Positions 49,196 through 57,760 of a DNA stretch of 64,000 bases are shown in pieces; positions within the stretch are counted from its first letter, which is position 1; the number at the start of each line of letters is the position of its first letter. The stretch is from an uncultured Eubacteriales bacterium. Lineage in GTDB: Bacteria > Bacillota > Clostridia > Oscillospirales > CAG-382. The position numbers were made by a program, and so were the translations under genes. A model generated the notes under the pieces. That model did no database searches. It saw only the letters and a list, made by a program, of their open reading frames with translations, and was not told the origin of the DNA. The stretch spans positions 1-64,000 of the forward strand of contig CAKSEL010000008.1 in NCBI GenBank assembly GCA_934446675.1, given 5' to 3'.

Positions 49196-51136
49196 TCAGA
49201 TTGATTTTTCCGCGATTTCCTTCAAGACGTTTGCCATAAACTCGTCTACGCTTACAGCGCCCATATCTCCGGATTTTCTCGAACGTACCGCAACAAGTCC
49301 GGCTTCCTTTTCCTTTTCGCCTATTACAAGCATATACGGCACCTTTTCAAGCTGCGCTTCTCTTATCTTATAGCCTATCTTTTCGTTTCTGTCGTCAAGC
49401 TCGCAGAGAATACCGGCGTTTTTAAGTTTAGCCATAACTTCCTTAGTATACTCAAGCTGATTATCGCTTATCGGCAGCAGCTTTACCTGAACGGGAGCGA
49501 GCCATGTCGGGAACGCGCCTGCGTACTTTTCTATCATATACGCGAGTGTTCTTTCATAGCAGCCGAGAGAGGTTCTGTGGATAATATACGGAGTTCTCTT
49601 TTTACCGTCGGTATCAACGTATTCCATACCGAACTGAGCCGCAAGCAGCAGGTCTATCTGGATAGTTGCGAGCGTATCCTCCTTGCCGTAAACGTTCTTA
49701 TACTGAACGTCAAGCTTCGGGCCGTAGAACGCAGCCTCGTCAATGCCTATCGTGTAATCAACTTTAAGGTCGTCGAGTATCTTTGCCATAAGCGTCTGAG
49801 CTTCGTCCCACTGTTCTGGAGTGCCTTCGTACTTATTCTTGGGGTTTGCGGGATCCCACTGAGAAAATCTGAACGTGCAATCCTCAAGCAGTCCGACGGT
49901 TCCGAGGAAATACTGTATGAGTTCAAGACAGCCCTTGAATTCCCCTTCAAGCTGTTCGGGGCGCAGAACTATATGTCCTTCGGAAATCGTAAACTGACGC
50001 ACTCTTATAAGTCCGTGCATTTCTCCGGAATCTTCGTTTCTGAAAAGCGTTGAGGTTTCGCCTAAGCGCATAGGAAGATCTCTGTAAGAACGCTGTCTGT
50101 TAAGGAACACCTGATACTGGAACGGGCAGGTCATGGGACGCATTGCGAAACATTCCTTGGTTTCGTCCTTGGGATCGCCTATAACGAACATACCGTCGAG
50201 GTAATGATCCCAGTGTCCCGAGATCTTATAAAGCTCGCGCTTTGCCATAAGCGGAGTCTTGGTAAGCAGATAACCGTGATCCTGTTCATAGTCCTCAACC
50301 CATCTCTGGAGTTTCTGAACGACCCTTGCGCCCTTAGGCAGCAGAACCGGAAGTCCCTGACCTATAACGTCAACCGTAGTGAAATATTCAAGCTCACGTC
50401 CGAGTTTATTATGGTCGCGTTTCTTTGCCTCTTCTTTAAGCGCGATAAACTCATCAAGTTCGGACTGTTTCGGGAACGCGGTACCGTAAATTCTCTGGAG
50501 CATCTTATTCTTGGAATCTCCGTGGAGATATGCACCGGTACACTGTGTAAGCTTTACGGCTTTGAGCTTACCGGTAGAGGTAAGGTGCGGACCTGCGCAG
50601 AGATCAACGAACTCGCCCTGGGTATAAAGCGAGATTTCGGCGCCGTCCTCAAGATCATTTACGTGCTCGACCTTATAAGGTTCATTTCTGTCTGACATTA
50701 TCTTCTGTGCCTGCGCTTTAGAAACAACGCTTCTTACGACGGGGATATTTTCCTTAATGATCTTCTTCATCTCAGCCTCGATCTTTTCGAGAACATCAGC
50801 CGTAAGAGGAGTTTCCACGTCTACGTCATAGAAAAATCCTTCGTCTGTTGCCGGACCGAACGCGAGTTTTGCATCGGGGAACAGTCTTTTTACCGCCTGT
50901 GCGAGAACATGAGCCGCGGTATGGCGATAGACCTTTTTACCCTCATCATCATTAAAGGTAAGGAATTCAACATTTGCGTCGTCATTTACGGCTGCATTGA
51001 TTTCGGTAACTTCGCCGTTGACCTTCATTGCAAGTGCGTTTCTTGCGAGTCCTTCGCTTATAAGTGCTGCGATTTCAAAGCCTTTTTTACCGTTTTCGGC
51101 TTCGATGAATTTTCCGTCTTTAAGTGTAATTTTCAT
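49196..51136 (-). CDS. thrS: Threonyl-tRNA synthetase
   Basis: The 646-aa enzyme charges tRNA-Thr. Domain order is a TGS domain (1-60), the zinc-binding editing domain (HTAAHVLAQAVKRLFPDAKL, LCAGPHLTSTGKLKAVKLT), the class II catalytic core with RPMTCPFQYQVFLNRQRSYR, TISEGHIVLRPEQ and GIDEAAFYGPKLDVQYKNV, and a C-terminal anticodon-binding domain. GAGGTAG lies 7 bases before the ATG. The leader is very long: the promoter is at 52238-52266, the T-box follows to about 51990, and then a 0.8-kb repeat lies before the start codon. Expression should rise when tRNA-Thr is uncharged. Confidence 0.95.
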   Translation of the reverse strand: MKITLKDGKFIEAENGKKGFEIAALISEGLARNALAMKVNGEVTEINAAVNDDANVEFLTFNDDEGKKVYRHTAAHVLAQAVKRLFPDAKLAFGPATDEGFFYDVDVETPLTADVLEKIEAEMKKIIKENIPVVRSVVSKAQAQKIMSDRNEPYKVEHVNDLEDGAEISLYTQGEFVDLCAGPHLTSTGKLKAVKLTQCTGAYLHGDSKNKMLQRIYGTAFPKQSELDEFIALKEEAKKRDHNKLGRELEYFTTVDVIGQGLPVLLPKGARVVQKLQRWVEDYEQDHGYLLTKTPLMAKRELYKISGHWDHYLDGMFVIGDPKDETKECFAMRPMTCPFQYQVFLNRQRSYRDLPMRLGETSTLFRNEDSGEMHGLIRVRQFTISEGHIVLRPEQLEGEFKGCLELIQYFLGTVGLLEDCTFRFSQWDPANPKNKYEGTPEQWDEAQTLMAKILDDLKVDYTIGIDEAAFYGPKLDVQYKNVYGKEDTLATIQIDLLLAAQFGMEYVDTDGKKRTPYIIHRTSLGCYERTLAYMIEKYAGAFPTWLAPVQVKLLPISDNQLEYTKEVMAKLKNAGILCELDDRNEKIGYKIREAQLEKVPYMLVIGEKEKEAGLVAVRSRKSGDMGAVSVDEFMANVLKEIAEKSI

Positions 51137-51159
51137 CTTTACTACCTCTATATATTTAT

Positions 51160-51985
51160 AATTTTTTTCGTGATTGGGTTGATTTTGCCTGTTTTAGGCG
51201 GAAACGGGTTATCCACTTCCACTTGCAACCTTATACACCGACTTTTCGGAATCGAAAAGCGGAAAGATACTTTATGTTTGGCTGATTATTGCTTATTTGG
51301 AGCTAAAACCGATTATCCACTTCCAATTGCAACTCTATTCTCCAACTTTTCGGCGGCGAAAAAGTTGCAAAAGCCGTTCGCGGCTCAATCGCCGCCGCGA
51401 AAGCGTGGCTACGTGGAGGATTTCACTCTAAAGAGTGTAAATGCCCTGAACTTGGATTTCTACCCCTCAAACGCTTTTTCTAAAGTGACCACTTGTTACT
51501 ACGGTGCGTCCACGTAACCTACGGCAAAATCGCTCGCAGATGCTCCGCACTGCTCGATGGGGTTGGTATCTAAATACAGGCTGGTTGACATAATGTCAAA
51601 CTCTTACGCCATGTCACGCTGCGGTCTGCGTAAACTTTATTTCAGGTACACAAGTGTTGATTTTTATTGTTATTTTACAGTCAACAGGACAAGTTTTTCC
51701 GACCAGCTTGCCTACGGCAAGATGACTTTGCTGAATTTGAGCTTTATGTTTGGGTGGTGCTGAGTAATTTCACTTTCCAAAGCAAACCTTTGTACTGAGT
51801 TTCCATAGCTTGCTCACGCACCTGTTCATATTTGAGTCAGCCGCCTGCCTTTTGGTGGCTGACGGTACAAGCTGGCGGCAGGGAATATCCCACAGTATTT
51901 TTCTTATTTATGGGCTATCGTTTTCTTTGCAGCTTTCTTTTTAAAAAGAAAGCGCGTACCCCTGCGCGTCCCCTCGTATTCCACA
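51160..51985 (+). repeat. Structured intergenic repeat, copy B, inside the thrS leader
   Basis: The block order matches copy A. Two TTATCCACTTCCA motifs (51209-51221 and 51313-51325) each precede a pyrimidine hairpin (51242-51259, 51343-51367). Next come the GC-rich block, CACTCTAAAGAGTG (51424-51437), ACAGTCAACAGGAC (51677-51690), hairpin CTTGCC/GGCAAG (51707-51721), the ten-pair stem 51836-51863, and the invariant palindrome 51932-51953 with a short C-rich tail. It lies between the T-box terminator and the thrS ribosome-binding site, on the strand opposite to thrS. I see no protein-coding signal in it. Confidence 0.85.
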
Positions 51986-51989
51986 ATGC

Positions 51990-52230
51990 AAAAAGCCCCG
52001 TACAAAAAGTACGGGGCGTAAGAAACGCGGTTCCACCCGAATTCAAAGGCAGCGAAAAACTGCACAATCTCATCGAGACCGATAACGCGGTCAGACGGCG
52101 GCGATTGTTACCTTGCCGCAGCTAAAAGGCGGTACATCGGAAAGCGCAATACCTTTGGAGGACTTTCAGCCGGCGATCCTCACTCTCTGAACGGCGCTGC
52201 AAACCGACACATATCCTTTATCACAGCTGA
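51990..52230 (-). promoter_or_regulatory. T-box leader of thrS, threonine specifier
   Basis: On the minus strand, CAGAGAGTGAGG and GGCTGAAAGTCCTC form the stem I region. GATGTACCGCC carries the probable specifier ACC (52133-52131), for Thr. The T-box sequence GGGTGGAACCGCG (52038-52026) follows, then the terminator GCCCCGTAC/GTACGGGGC (52017-52009 with 52003-51995) with a T-run. The specifier matches the downstream synthetase. Confidence 0.9.
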
Positions 52231-52237
52231 TGTGGGT

Positions 52238-52266
52238 ATTATACTCCGTGCAAAAAGATTTGTCAA
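52238..52266 (-). promoter_or_regulatory. Promoter of thrS
   Basis: Minus-strand TTGACA (52266-52261), a 17-base spacer and TATAAT (52243-52238): a perfect consensus. The transcription start is expected near 52231. Confidence 0.9.
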
Positions 52267-52322
52267 GAGTAAAAATATTCCTAAAAATCAACATTTTTAT
52301 GACAACATATTGTCCGAACTGC

Positions 52323-53066
52323 TCAATCCTCGGAATCGTCGTCGGGTTCTTCCCAGTTATGCCACACGTTGGTTACATCATCATTTTCGTCGAACATTTC
52401 AAGCAGCTTATTCATGTTTTTAAGGTCGTCTTCACCCGTAAGCGCAACATAATTTGCCGGAACCTTGCTCTGCTCTGCCGAAACTATCTTATATCCTGCA
52501 TTTGCAAGTGCGTCCGCAACATTGCTGAAATCCGACGGTGCGGTAGTAACCTCGAATACCCCGTCTTCACCCGAAATATCCTCGGCGCCTGCATCGAGCG
52601 CGTCCATCATGAGCTGTTCCTCGTCAACGTCCTCGCCGTCAACGACTATAACGCCCTTGTCGGTAAACATATACGAAACGCAGCCGGTCTGACCGAGATT
52701 TCCGCCGTATTTGTCAAAGTAATGGCGCATATCCGCACCCGTTCTGTTGCGGTTATCGGTTGTGGTCTCGACTATAACGGCTACTCCGCTCGGACCGTAA
52801 CCCTCATATGTTATAACTTCGTAGTTTACGCCGCCGTCTGCACCGGACGCCTTCTTTATGGTGCGTTCGATGTTATCGTTAGGCACGTTGTTTGCCTTAG
52901 CCTTTGCAATAAGATCCTTGAGCTTGCCGTTTGACGCGGGATCTGCTCCTCCGTCGCGTACAGCCATTGCTATTTCCTTACCGATTTTCGTAAACACCTT
53001 TGCACGCTGAAGGTCGGTTTTTTCCTTCTTGTGCATTATGTTTTTCCACTTGGAATGTCCTGACAT
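52323..53066 (-). CDS. yebC: YebC/PmpR family protein
   Basis: The 247-aa protein begins MSGHSKWKNIMHKKEKTDLQ, the invariant family N-terminus. It continues with FTKIGKEIAMAVRDGGADPA, NVPNDNIERTIKKASGADGG, and YEGYGPSGVAVIVETTTDNR. Members bind DNA as regulators or assist translation of proline-rich stretches; the sequence does not tell which. The C-terminal 20 residues are strongly acidic. It is 34 bases after argS and probably shares its transcript. Confidence 0.93.
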   Translation of the reverse strand: MSGHSKWKNIMHKKEKTDLQRAKVFTKIGKEIAMAVRDGGADPASNGKLKDLIAKAKANNVPNDNIERTIKKASGADGGVNYEVITYEGYGPSGVAVIVETTTDNRNRTGADMRHYFDKYGGNLGQTGCVSYMFTDKGVIVVDGEDVDEEQLMMDALDAGAEDISGEDGVFEVTTAPSDFSNVADALANAGYKIVSAEQSKVPANYVALTGEDDLKNMNKLLEMFDENDDVTNVWHNWEEPDDDSED

Positions 53067-53100
53067 GGTTTATTTACTCCTTAATCTGAAAATTAATCAC

Positions 53101-54807
53101 TTAAATATTCTTGGGTCTTTTAAGTCCTATAAGCGCAAGACCGTTATTCAGCACGTTTGCGCTTGCCTTTACCAGAGCAACGCGCGTATTCTTTACCGCG
53201 TCGTCCTCGGCTTTAAGCACGGGGCAGTCATGATAGAATCTGTTGAAGTCCGCGCAGACGTCAAGCAGATATCTTGCTATAACGGACGGTTCAAGGTCGT
53301 TCTTTGCCTGCTGTACCTTATCCGGGAAGTTTTTAAGCGTCTTTACAAGCGCTGTTTCGGTTTCGTCCGTGAACTTGAACTCTCCCGTACCGTAAATTCC
53401 GGCTGCGTTTGCCTTGTCGATTATACCCGAACAGCGCGCATATGTGTACTGAACGTAAGGACCCGTATTTCCGTCAAAGTTGAGAACCTCGTCCCAGACA
53501 AAGTTTACGTCCTTAATTCTGTTGTTGGAGAGGTCGTGGAATATTACCGCGCCCACGCCGACAGCGCTTGCAACCTGTTCCTTGTTTTCAAGTCCGGGAT
53601 TTTTCTCGTTGATTATCTCAAGCGTCTTTTGGGTTGCGACTCTGAAAATATCCTCAAGCAATACGACGTTTCCCGTGCGAGTAGCAAGCTTTGCGCCCTC
53701 AATGCTTACCGTTCCGAAAGGCACATGGACAAGATCCTTTGCCCAGCCGTAGCCCATAAGTCCTATTACCTTGAAGAACTGAGCGAAATGCAGGCTCTGT
53801 CCCGCGCTTGTGACGTATATGCACTTGTCAAAGTCATATGTTTCCTTGCGGTAAATTGCTGCGGCAATGTCGCGCGTCGCGTATATCGTCGAACCGTCGG
53901 ATTTAAGTATCAGACACGGCGGCATATTGTACTCGTCGAGCCTTACTATTTCCGCACCGTCGTCAACCGACAGCAGATTTTTTTCTCTCAGCTCGGCTAT
54001 AACCCTGTCCGTCTTGTCAAAGTAAAAGCTTTCGCCGTTCCAGCTTTCAAAGTCCGCGCCGATAAGCTCATACGTCTTTTTGAACTCGGTTATGGATATA
54101 TGTACAAACCACTTCCAGAGATCAAGGTATTCCTTGTCGTGCTGTTCCATCTTTGTGAACGCGGCTCTCGCCTCGTCGTTAAGCGACGGATCTTTCTCGG
54201 CTTCCTCATGGAATTTTACATATATTTCGGTAAGCGCGTCTATGCCGCGGCTCTCTATCTCCTCTTTGCTGCCCCACTTCTTGTAAGCAACAATGAGCTT
54301 TCCGAACTGCGTTCCCCAGTCGCCGAGATGGTTTACACCGACGCAGTTATATCCGCAGAATTTGTAGATATTCTTTATTGACTGACCTATGACCGTCGAA
54401 CGGAGATGCCCGATATGGAAAGGCTTTGCAATATTCGGCGAAGAATAGTCGAGAACTATTGTTTTTCCCTCTCCCTCGCTGCTCTTTCCGTAGTTTTCAT
54501 CGGACGACATCTTTTCGAGATCCGCCGTAAGCGAGCTTTCGGCAATAAAGAAATTGAGATATCCGTTTACGCTTTCTATTTTCTTGTAGCCCTTTGCGGT
54601 GTCCGCGTTCTGTTCAAGAGCCTTGCATATTTCTTCGGCAATCGCGGGCGGAGCTTTTCTCAGAACACGGCTGAGTTTAAAGCACGGAAGTGCAATATCG
54701 CCCATTTTGCGGTCTGCCGGAACTTCAAGCATACTTTCAATGTCGGCATCGCTAAGTTCGGGACACGCCGCTTTAATATTGCCGGCAACTTTTGTCTTTT
54801 CGTTCAT
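53101..54807 (-). CDS. argS: Arginyl-tRNA synthetase
   Basis: The 568-aa class I enzyme charges tRNA-Arg. The N-terminal additional domain (1-110) is followed by the class I motif SPNIAKPFHIGHLRSTVIGQ (HIGH), GVNHLGDWGTQFGKLIVAY, DGSTIYATRDIAAAIYRKET, and the region VPFGTVSIEGAKLATRTGNV, where the KMSK loop is replaced, as in many ArgS. A C-terminal helical DALR anticodon domain runs from GPYVQYTYARCSGIID to the end. GAAAGGAAATATACAGAC precedes the ATG. Confidence 0.95.
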   Translation of the reverse strand: MNEKTKVAGNIKAACPELSDADIESMLEVPADRKMGDIALPCFKLSRVLRKAPPAIAEEICKALEQNADTAKGYKKIESVNGYLNFFIAESSLTADLEKMSSDENYGKSSEGEGKTIVLDYSSPNIAKPFHIGHLRSTVIGQSIKNIYKFCGYNCVGVNHLGDWGTQFGKLIVAYKKWGSKEEIESRGIDALTEIYVKFHEEAEKDPSLNDEARAAFTKMEQHDKEYLDLWKWFVHISITEFKKTYELIGADFESWNGESFYFDKTDRVIAELREKNLLSVDDGAEIVRLDEYNMPPCLILKSDGSTIYATRDIAAAIYRKETYDFDKCIYVTSAGQSLHFAQFFKVIGLMGYGWAKDLVHVPFGTVSIEGAKLATRTGNVVLLEDIFRVATQKTLEIINEKNPGLENKEQVASAVGVGAVIFHDLSNNRIKDVNFVWDEVLNFDGNTGPYVQYTYARCSGIIDKANAAGIYGTGEFKFTDETETALVKTLKNFPDKVQQAKNDLEPSVIARYLLDVCADFNRFYHDCPVLKAEDDAVKNTRVALVKASANVLNNGLALIGLKRPKNI

Positions 54808-54837
54808 GTCTGTATATTTCCTTTCGTTTCGTACCTG

Positions 54838-55986
54838 TCAGCTGTACGATACCTCTGTACCTGTCGGCACAATTCCTATATACGTTTTTCCCGGCTTTAA
54901 GACAAGCTCGGTCACGCCGTCCGATTCGTACAGAGTATATTTTTCTGTTCTCGACGCTTTTTTCCATGTAATTTCTCTTATCTTGCCGTCCGCGGCATAA
55001 AGCCCTTTGCCCTCGCCCGTAAAGTTTACCGCAAGGCAGTGGTATGCGTCGCCGGGAATTACGTTCTGCTTGCATTCAAGCGTTATAACGTTGTCAAAGC
55101 AAAGCTGCTCTCCGGTTTCTCCGTCAATGTGCGTCGTATCATACTGTCCTTTGAGATATGCGTTCTTATCCTTATCGAAAGCAAAGGTTGACAGCGCGTA
55201 CGGATTTTGCGACAGTGCAAGCGAGAACGGCACCTTGATGTTTGCGGCGTCTGTTTCGCCTTTTTTGTAATCCGCCGAGAATTTAAGCGGCTGAGCCTTG
55301 TCCGACGTTGTTCTGTAACCCTTGTCGGCTATCGCGTTTGTCAGTCCCTCTCCGCTTATCATGAGCGTATGCTCATATGCCATGGTCTTTGCGCGCGACT
55401 TGCTGCGGTAGAAATTGTTTACGTACAGTCCGTCAATGTCCTCGGTCTTTCTCTCTTTTAACATTGCCTTGGCATAGGTGCTGCCTCCGCAGTGAACATA
55501 TATCGCGTCGTGCGCGTCGGAAAGATCGATGTAATAGTCGCGCGAAGAACGTATAGAGCCGAGTTCGGCTATATCCTTATAGTCCTTGAACACGCCCATA
55601 AGACGGGTTATTCCGCCCTCCTCAAGCACTTCGTATATAATGTCCGCATGAGATATTCCGACCTGCGGCATAGCCTGCTTGATATTGTTGAGCATTACCG
55701 CAACGGGACGGTTTTCGTAAACCTCTTTTGTACATTCAAGTCCCGAGATAGGGTTTATAAATTCGGGGTCTTTGTTTTGATCTTGGTCTTTTTTATCGCC
55801 GTCAGCATCGTTTTTTACGTTTTGATCGTCCGCGGTGTTATTCTTAACGTCGTTTGCGTCAACACCGTCCGAAACACCGTCGGGAAGCTTTGTATCCGTC
55901 TGCTTTGTACTGTTTTTGCATGAGCAAAGCGTGAGTGCGAGCAAAATACACAGCGAGACAAGCAAAAATTTTGATTTTCCGAGCAT
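54838..55986 (-). CDS. DUF3048 (YerB-like) lipoprotein
   Basis: The 382-aa lipoprotein has the signal MLGKSKFLLVSLCILLALTL and lipobox LCSC (Cys near 23). A low-complexity Asp/Lys/Asn linker (about 30-75) follows. The DUF3048 core begins at NRPVAVMLNNIKQAMPQVGI and continues with ISHADIIYEVLEEGGITRLM, LGSIRSSRDYYIDLSDAHDA, and the C-terminal part with KYTLYESDGVTELVLKPGKT. In Bacillus the homologue is YerB; its function is unknown, and a cell-wall role is only suspected. It has its own promoter at 56026-56054. Confidence 0.9.
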   Translation of the reverse strand: MLGKSKFLLVSLCILLALTLCSCKNSTKQTDTKLPDGVSDGVDANDVKNNTADDQNVKNDADGDKKDQDQNKDPEFINPISGLECTKEVYENRPVAVMLNNIKQAMPQVGISHADIIYEVLEEGGITRLMGVFKDYKDIAELGSIRSSRDYYIDLSDAHDAIYVHCGGSTYAKAMLKERKTEDIDGLYVNNFYRSKSRAKTMAYEHTLMISGEGLTNAIADKGYRTTSDKAQPLKFSADYKKGETDAANIKVPFSLALSQNPYALSTFAFDKDKNAYLKGQYDTTHIDGETGEQLCFDNVITLECKQNVIPGDAYHCLAVNFTGEGKGLYAADGKIREITWKKASRTEKYTLYESDGVTELVLKPGKTYIGIVPTGTEVSYS

Positions 55987-56025
55987 ATCTTTTTCCTTTC
56001 ACACAAAAAACATATTAACTGATTA

Positions 56026-56054
56026 ATTATATCAGAAACAATGCGTTTTTTCAA
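56026..56054 (-). promoter_or_regulatory. Promoter of the DUF3048 gene
   Basis: Minus-strand TTGAAA (56054-56049), a 17-base spacer and TATAAT (56031-56026), 40 bases before the ATG. Confidence 0.75.
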
Positions 56055-56082
56055 GAGGGCTGCAAAAAGTTTTACAAAGGAG

Positions 56083-56937
56083 CTATGTATTCTGTTCCGG
56101 ATTCTTTGCCTTTATCACGTTATAAGCAACAATAGACACAAGAACCACCGCCGCGCCGCATATTGAAAAGACGCTGAGCTTTTCTTCGGGATAAAATATC
56201 GCAACAAGTATGGGATTGAGTATCGGCTCAAGTCCCGACATAAGCGACGCGGGAACCGCGGCAAGGTAATTCAGCGATTCCGAGAAGAAAAGGTACCCCG
56301 CGCCGAGCTGGAACACGCCGAGAATTACAAGCAAAAGTATTGTGTTTGCCGAAAAGTCTGTCTCACGGAAAATAAACGGAAGTCCCACGACAGCCGACGC
56401 AAAATATCCTATAAGCATAGCCGACGGCGCGTCGGAATCCTCGTTTTTATTGAAAATGAAAACTCCGGCATAGCAGATGCCCGACATAAGTCCGAAAAAG
56501 TCGCCGAGATAGTTTCCCGTCGTCATGGAATCGAAGAAAAACAGCACTATTCCGAAAAATACAAGTCCGCAGGTTACAAGCTCGGTTTTGTCGCTCTTTT
56601 TATGAAGAAACAGCGCATTTATTACGATTATAAACACGGGTGCTGTAAACTGGAGGACTATTGCGTTTGCCGCCGAGGTATTTTTAGTCGAAAGCGCGAA
56701 AAACATCGACACGAACATTGAACACGCCGCAGCAAGAAGAATTGTTTTGTTTACTTTTAGCTTGTGATGTTTTACTTTCATATATACCGCGAACATCAGA
56801 GCCGTTATAAACGTGCGCACGCTGTTTGAAGAAAGCGCCGACCACGATATGTACTTTAAAAGCACGCCGCCTATACTGAAGCAGACGCAGGCAAGCGACA
56901 TCAAAAGCGCGCCTTTTACGTTTTTTGAAATTTTCAT
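56083..56937 (-). CDS. EamA/DMT family transporter
   Basis: The 284-aa membrane protein has ten hydrophobic helices in two EamA repeats. Visible landmarks are MSLACVCFSIGGVLLKYISW near the start, ALSTKNTSAANAIVLQFTAP at the end of repeat one, and YLAAVPASLMSGLEPILNPI in repeat two. The family carries amino acids, nucleotide sugars or other metabolites, mostly outward. It is preceded by the parA gene with a 26-base gap and no obvious terminator. The substrate is unknown. Confidence 0.88.
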   Translation of the reverse strand: MKISKNVKGALLMSLACVCFSIGGVLLKYISWSALSSNSVRTFITALMFAVYMKVKHHKLKVNKTILLAAACSMFVSMFFALSTKNTSAANAIVLQFTAPVFIIVINALFLHKKSDKTELVTCGLVFFGIVLFFFDSMTTGNYLGDFFGLMSGICYAGVFIFNKNEDSDAPSAMLIGYFASAVVGLPFIFRETDFSANTILLLVILGVFQLGAGYLFFSESLNYLAAVPASLMSGLEPILNPILVAIFYPEEKLSVFSICGAAVVLVSIVAYNVIKAKNPEQNT

Positions 56938-56963
56938 GATTTATTATGTCCTTAAAAACTCTT

Positions 56964-57725
56964 TTACCTTTCGGTAATTTCCTTTGCTATATCGTTATAA
57001 GCCGCGGCGCCCTTTGAGCTTTTATCGTAGTAGCGCACCGGCATACCGTAGCTCGGAGCCTCCGAGAGCCTTACGTTTCTGGGAACCGGCGTGCGGTATA
57101 TCTTGCCGGGAAAATATCTCTTTATTTCTTCAAGCACCTGAAGCGACAGGTTAAGGCGTCCGTCGAACATGGTGATAACTATTCCGTCAAGCTCAAGAGA
57201 CGGATTATACTTTTTTCTGACTATGGAAATAGTCTGCGAAAGCTGCGACAGTCCTTCAAGCGCAAAATATTCGCACTGCATGGGGACAATTACACCGTCT
57301 GCGGCGCACAGAGCGTTTATGGTGAGCAGTCCGAGAGACGGCGGACAGTCGATAAATATGTAATCGTATTCATGCCGCAGAGTATCGAGAACGTTTTTGA
57401 GCTTATATTCGCGCTTCTGTTCGTCGGCAATTTCAAGTTCCGCACCGGCAAGGTTTATCGACGCCGGCATTACATCGAGCCCCTCATAGTCGGTCTTTCT
57501 GATTATTTCATACGGATTTGTGCCGAGAAGAACGTCATAAGTCGAAAGCTCGGCGTTTTTTTCAACTCCGACACCGCTTGACGCATTTCCCTGAGGATCA
57601 AAGTCGCAAAGCAGAACTTTTTTGCCGAGTGCTCCGACCGACGCCGCTATATTGACAGCGCTTGTGGTCTTTCCGACGCCGCCTTTCTGATTTGCAAAAG
57701 CCGTTATCCTGCATTTTTTATCCAT
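56964..57725 (-). CDS. ParA/Soj-type partition ATPase without an adjacent parB
   Basis: The 253-aa deviant Walker ATPase begins MDKKCRITAFANQKGGVGKT with the signature KGGVGKTT. It also has LLCDFDPQGNASSGVGVEKN (A' motif), YDYIFIDCPPSLGLLTINAL (Walker B) and CEYFALEGLSQLSQTISIV, typical of chromosomal Soj/ParA. ParA proteins drive segregation with ParB bound to parS. Here the neighbours are murJ and an EamA gene; no parB or parS-like repeat is adjacent. It may work with a distant ParB or position another cargo. Confidence 0.85.
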   Translation of the reverse strand: MDKKCRITAFANQKGGVGKTTSAVNIAASVGALGKKVLLCDFDPQGNASSGVGVEKNAELSTYDVLLGTNPYEIIRKTDYEGLDVMPASINLAGAELEIADEQKREYKLKNVLDTLRHEYDYIFIDCPPSLGLLTINALCAADGVIVPMQCEYFALEGLSQLSQTISIVRKKYNPSLELDGIVITMFDGRLNLSLQVLEEIKRYFPGKIYRTPVPRNVRLSEAPSYGMPVRYYDKSSKGAAAYNDIAKEITER

Positions 57726-57760
57726 GTTTTTTCATTACCGCCTTCCGAAACTCCGCAAGC

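Noticed and set aside
51209..51325. Replication origin suggested by DnaA-box-like motifs
   Set aside because: Motifs match the box in eight of nine bases only, occur at three separated sites within the repeats, and no dnaA, dnaN or AT-rich unwinding region is present.
50909..51517. A 202-codon plus-strand frame running from thrS into repeat copy B
   Set aside because: It joins antisense thrS sequence with repeat sequence and has no start signal or conserved counterpart.
53029..54381. A 450-codon open frame on the plus strand opposite argS
   Set aside because: argS has complete class I motifs on the minus strand. The antisense frame has no ribosome-binding site or recognisable domain and reads as low-complexity Cys/Arg/Val-rich protein typical of shadow frames.
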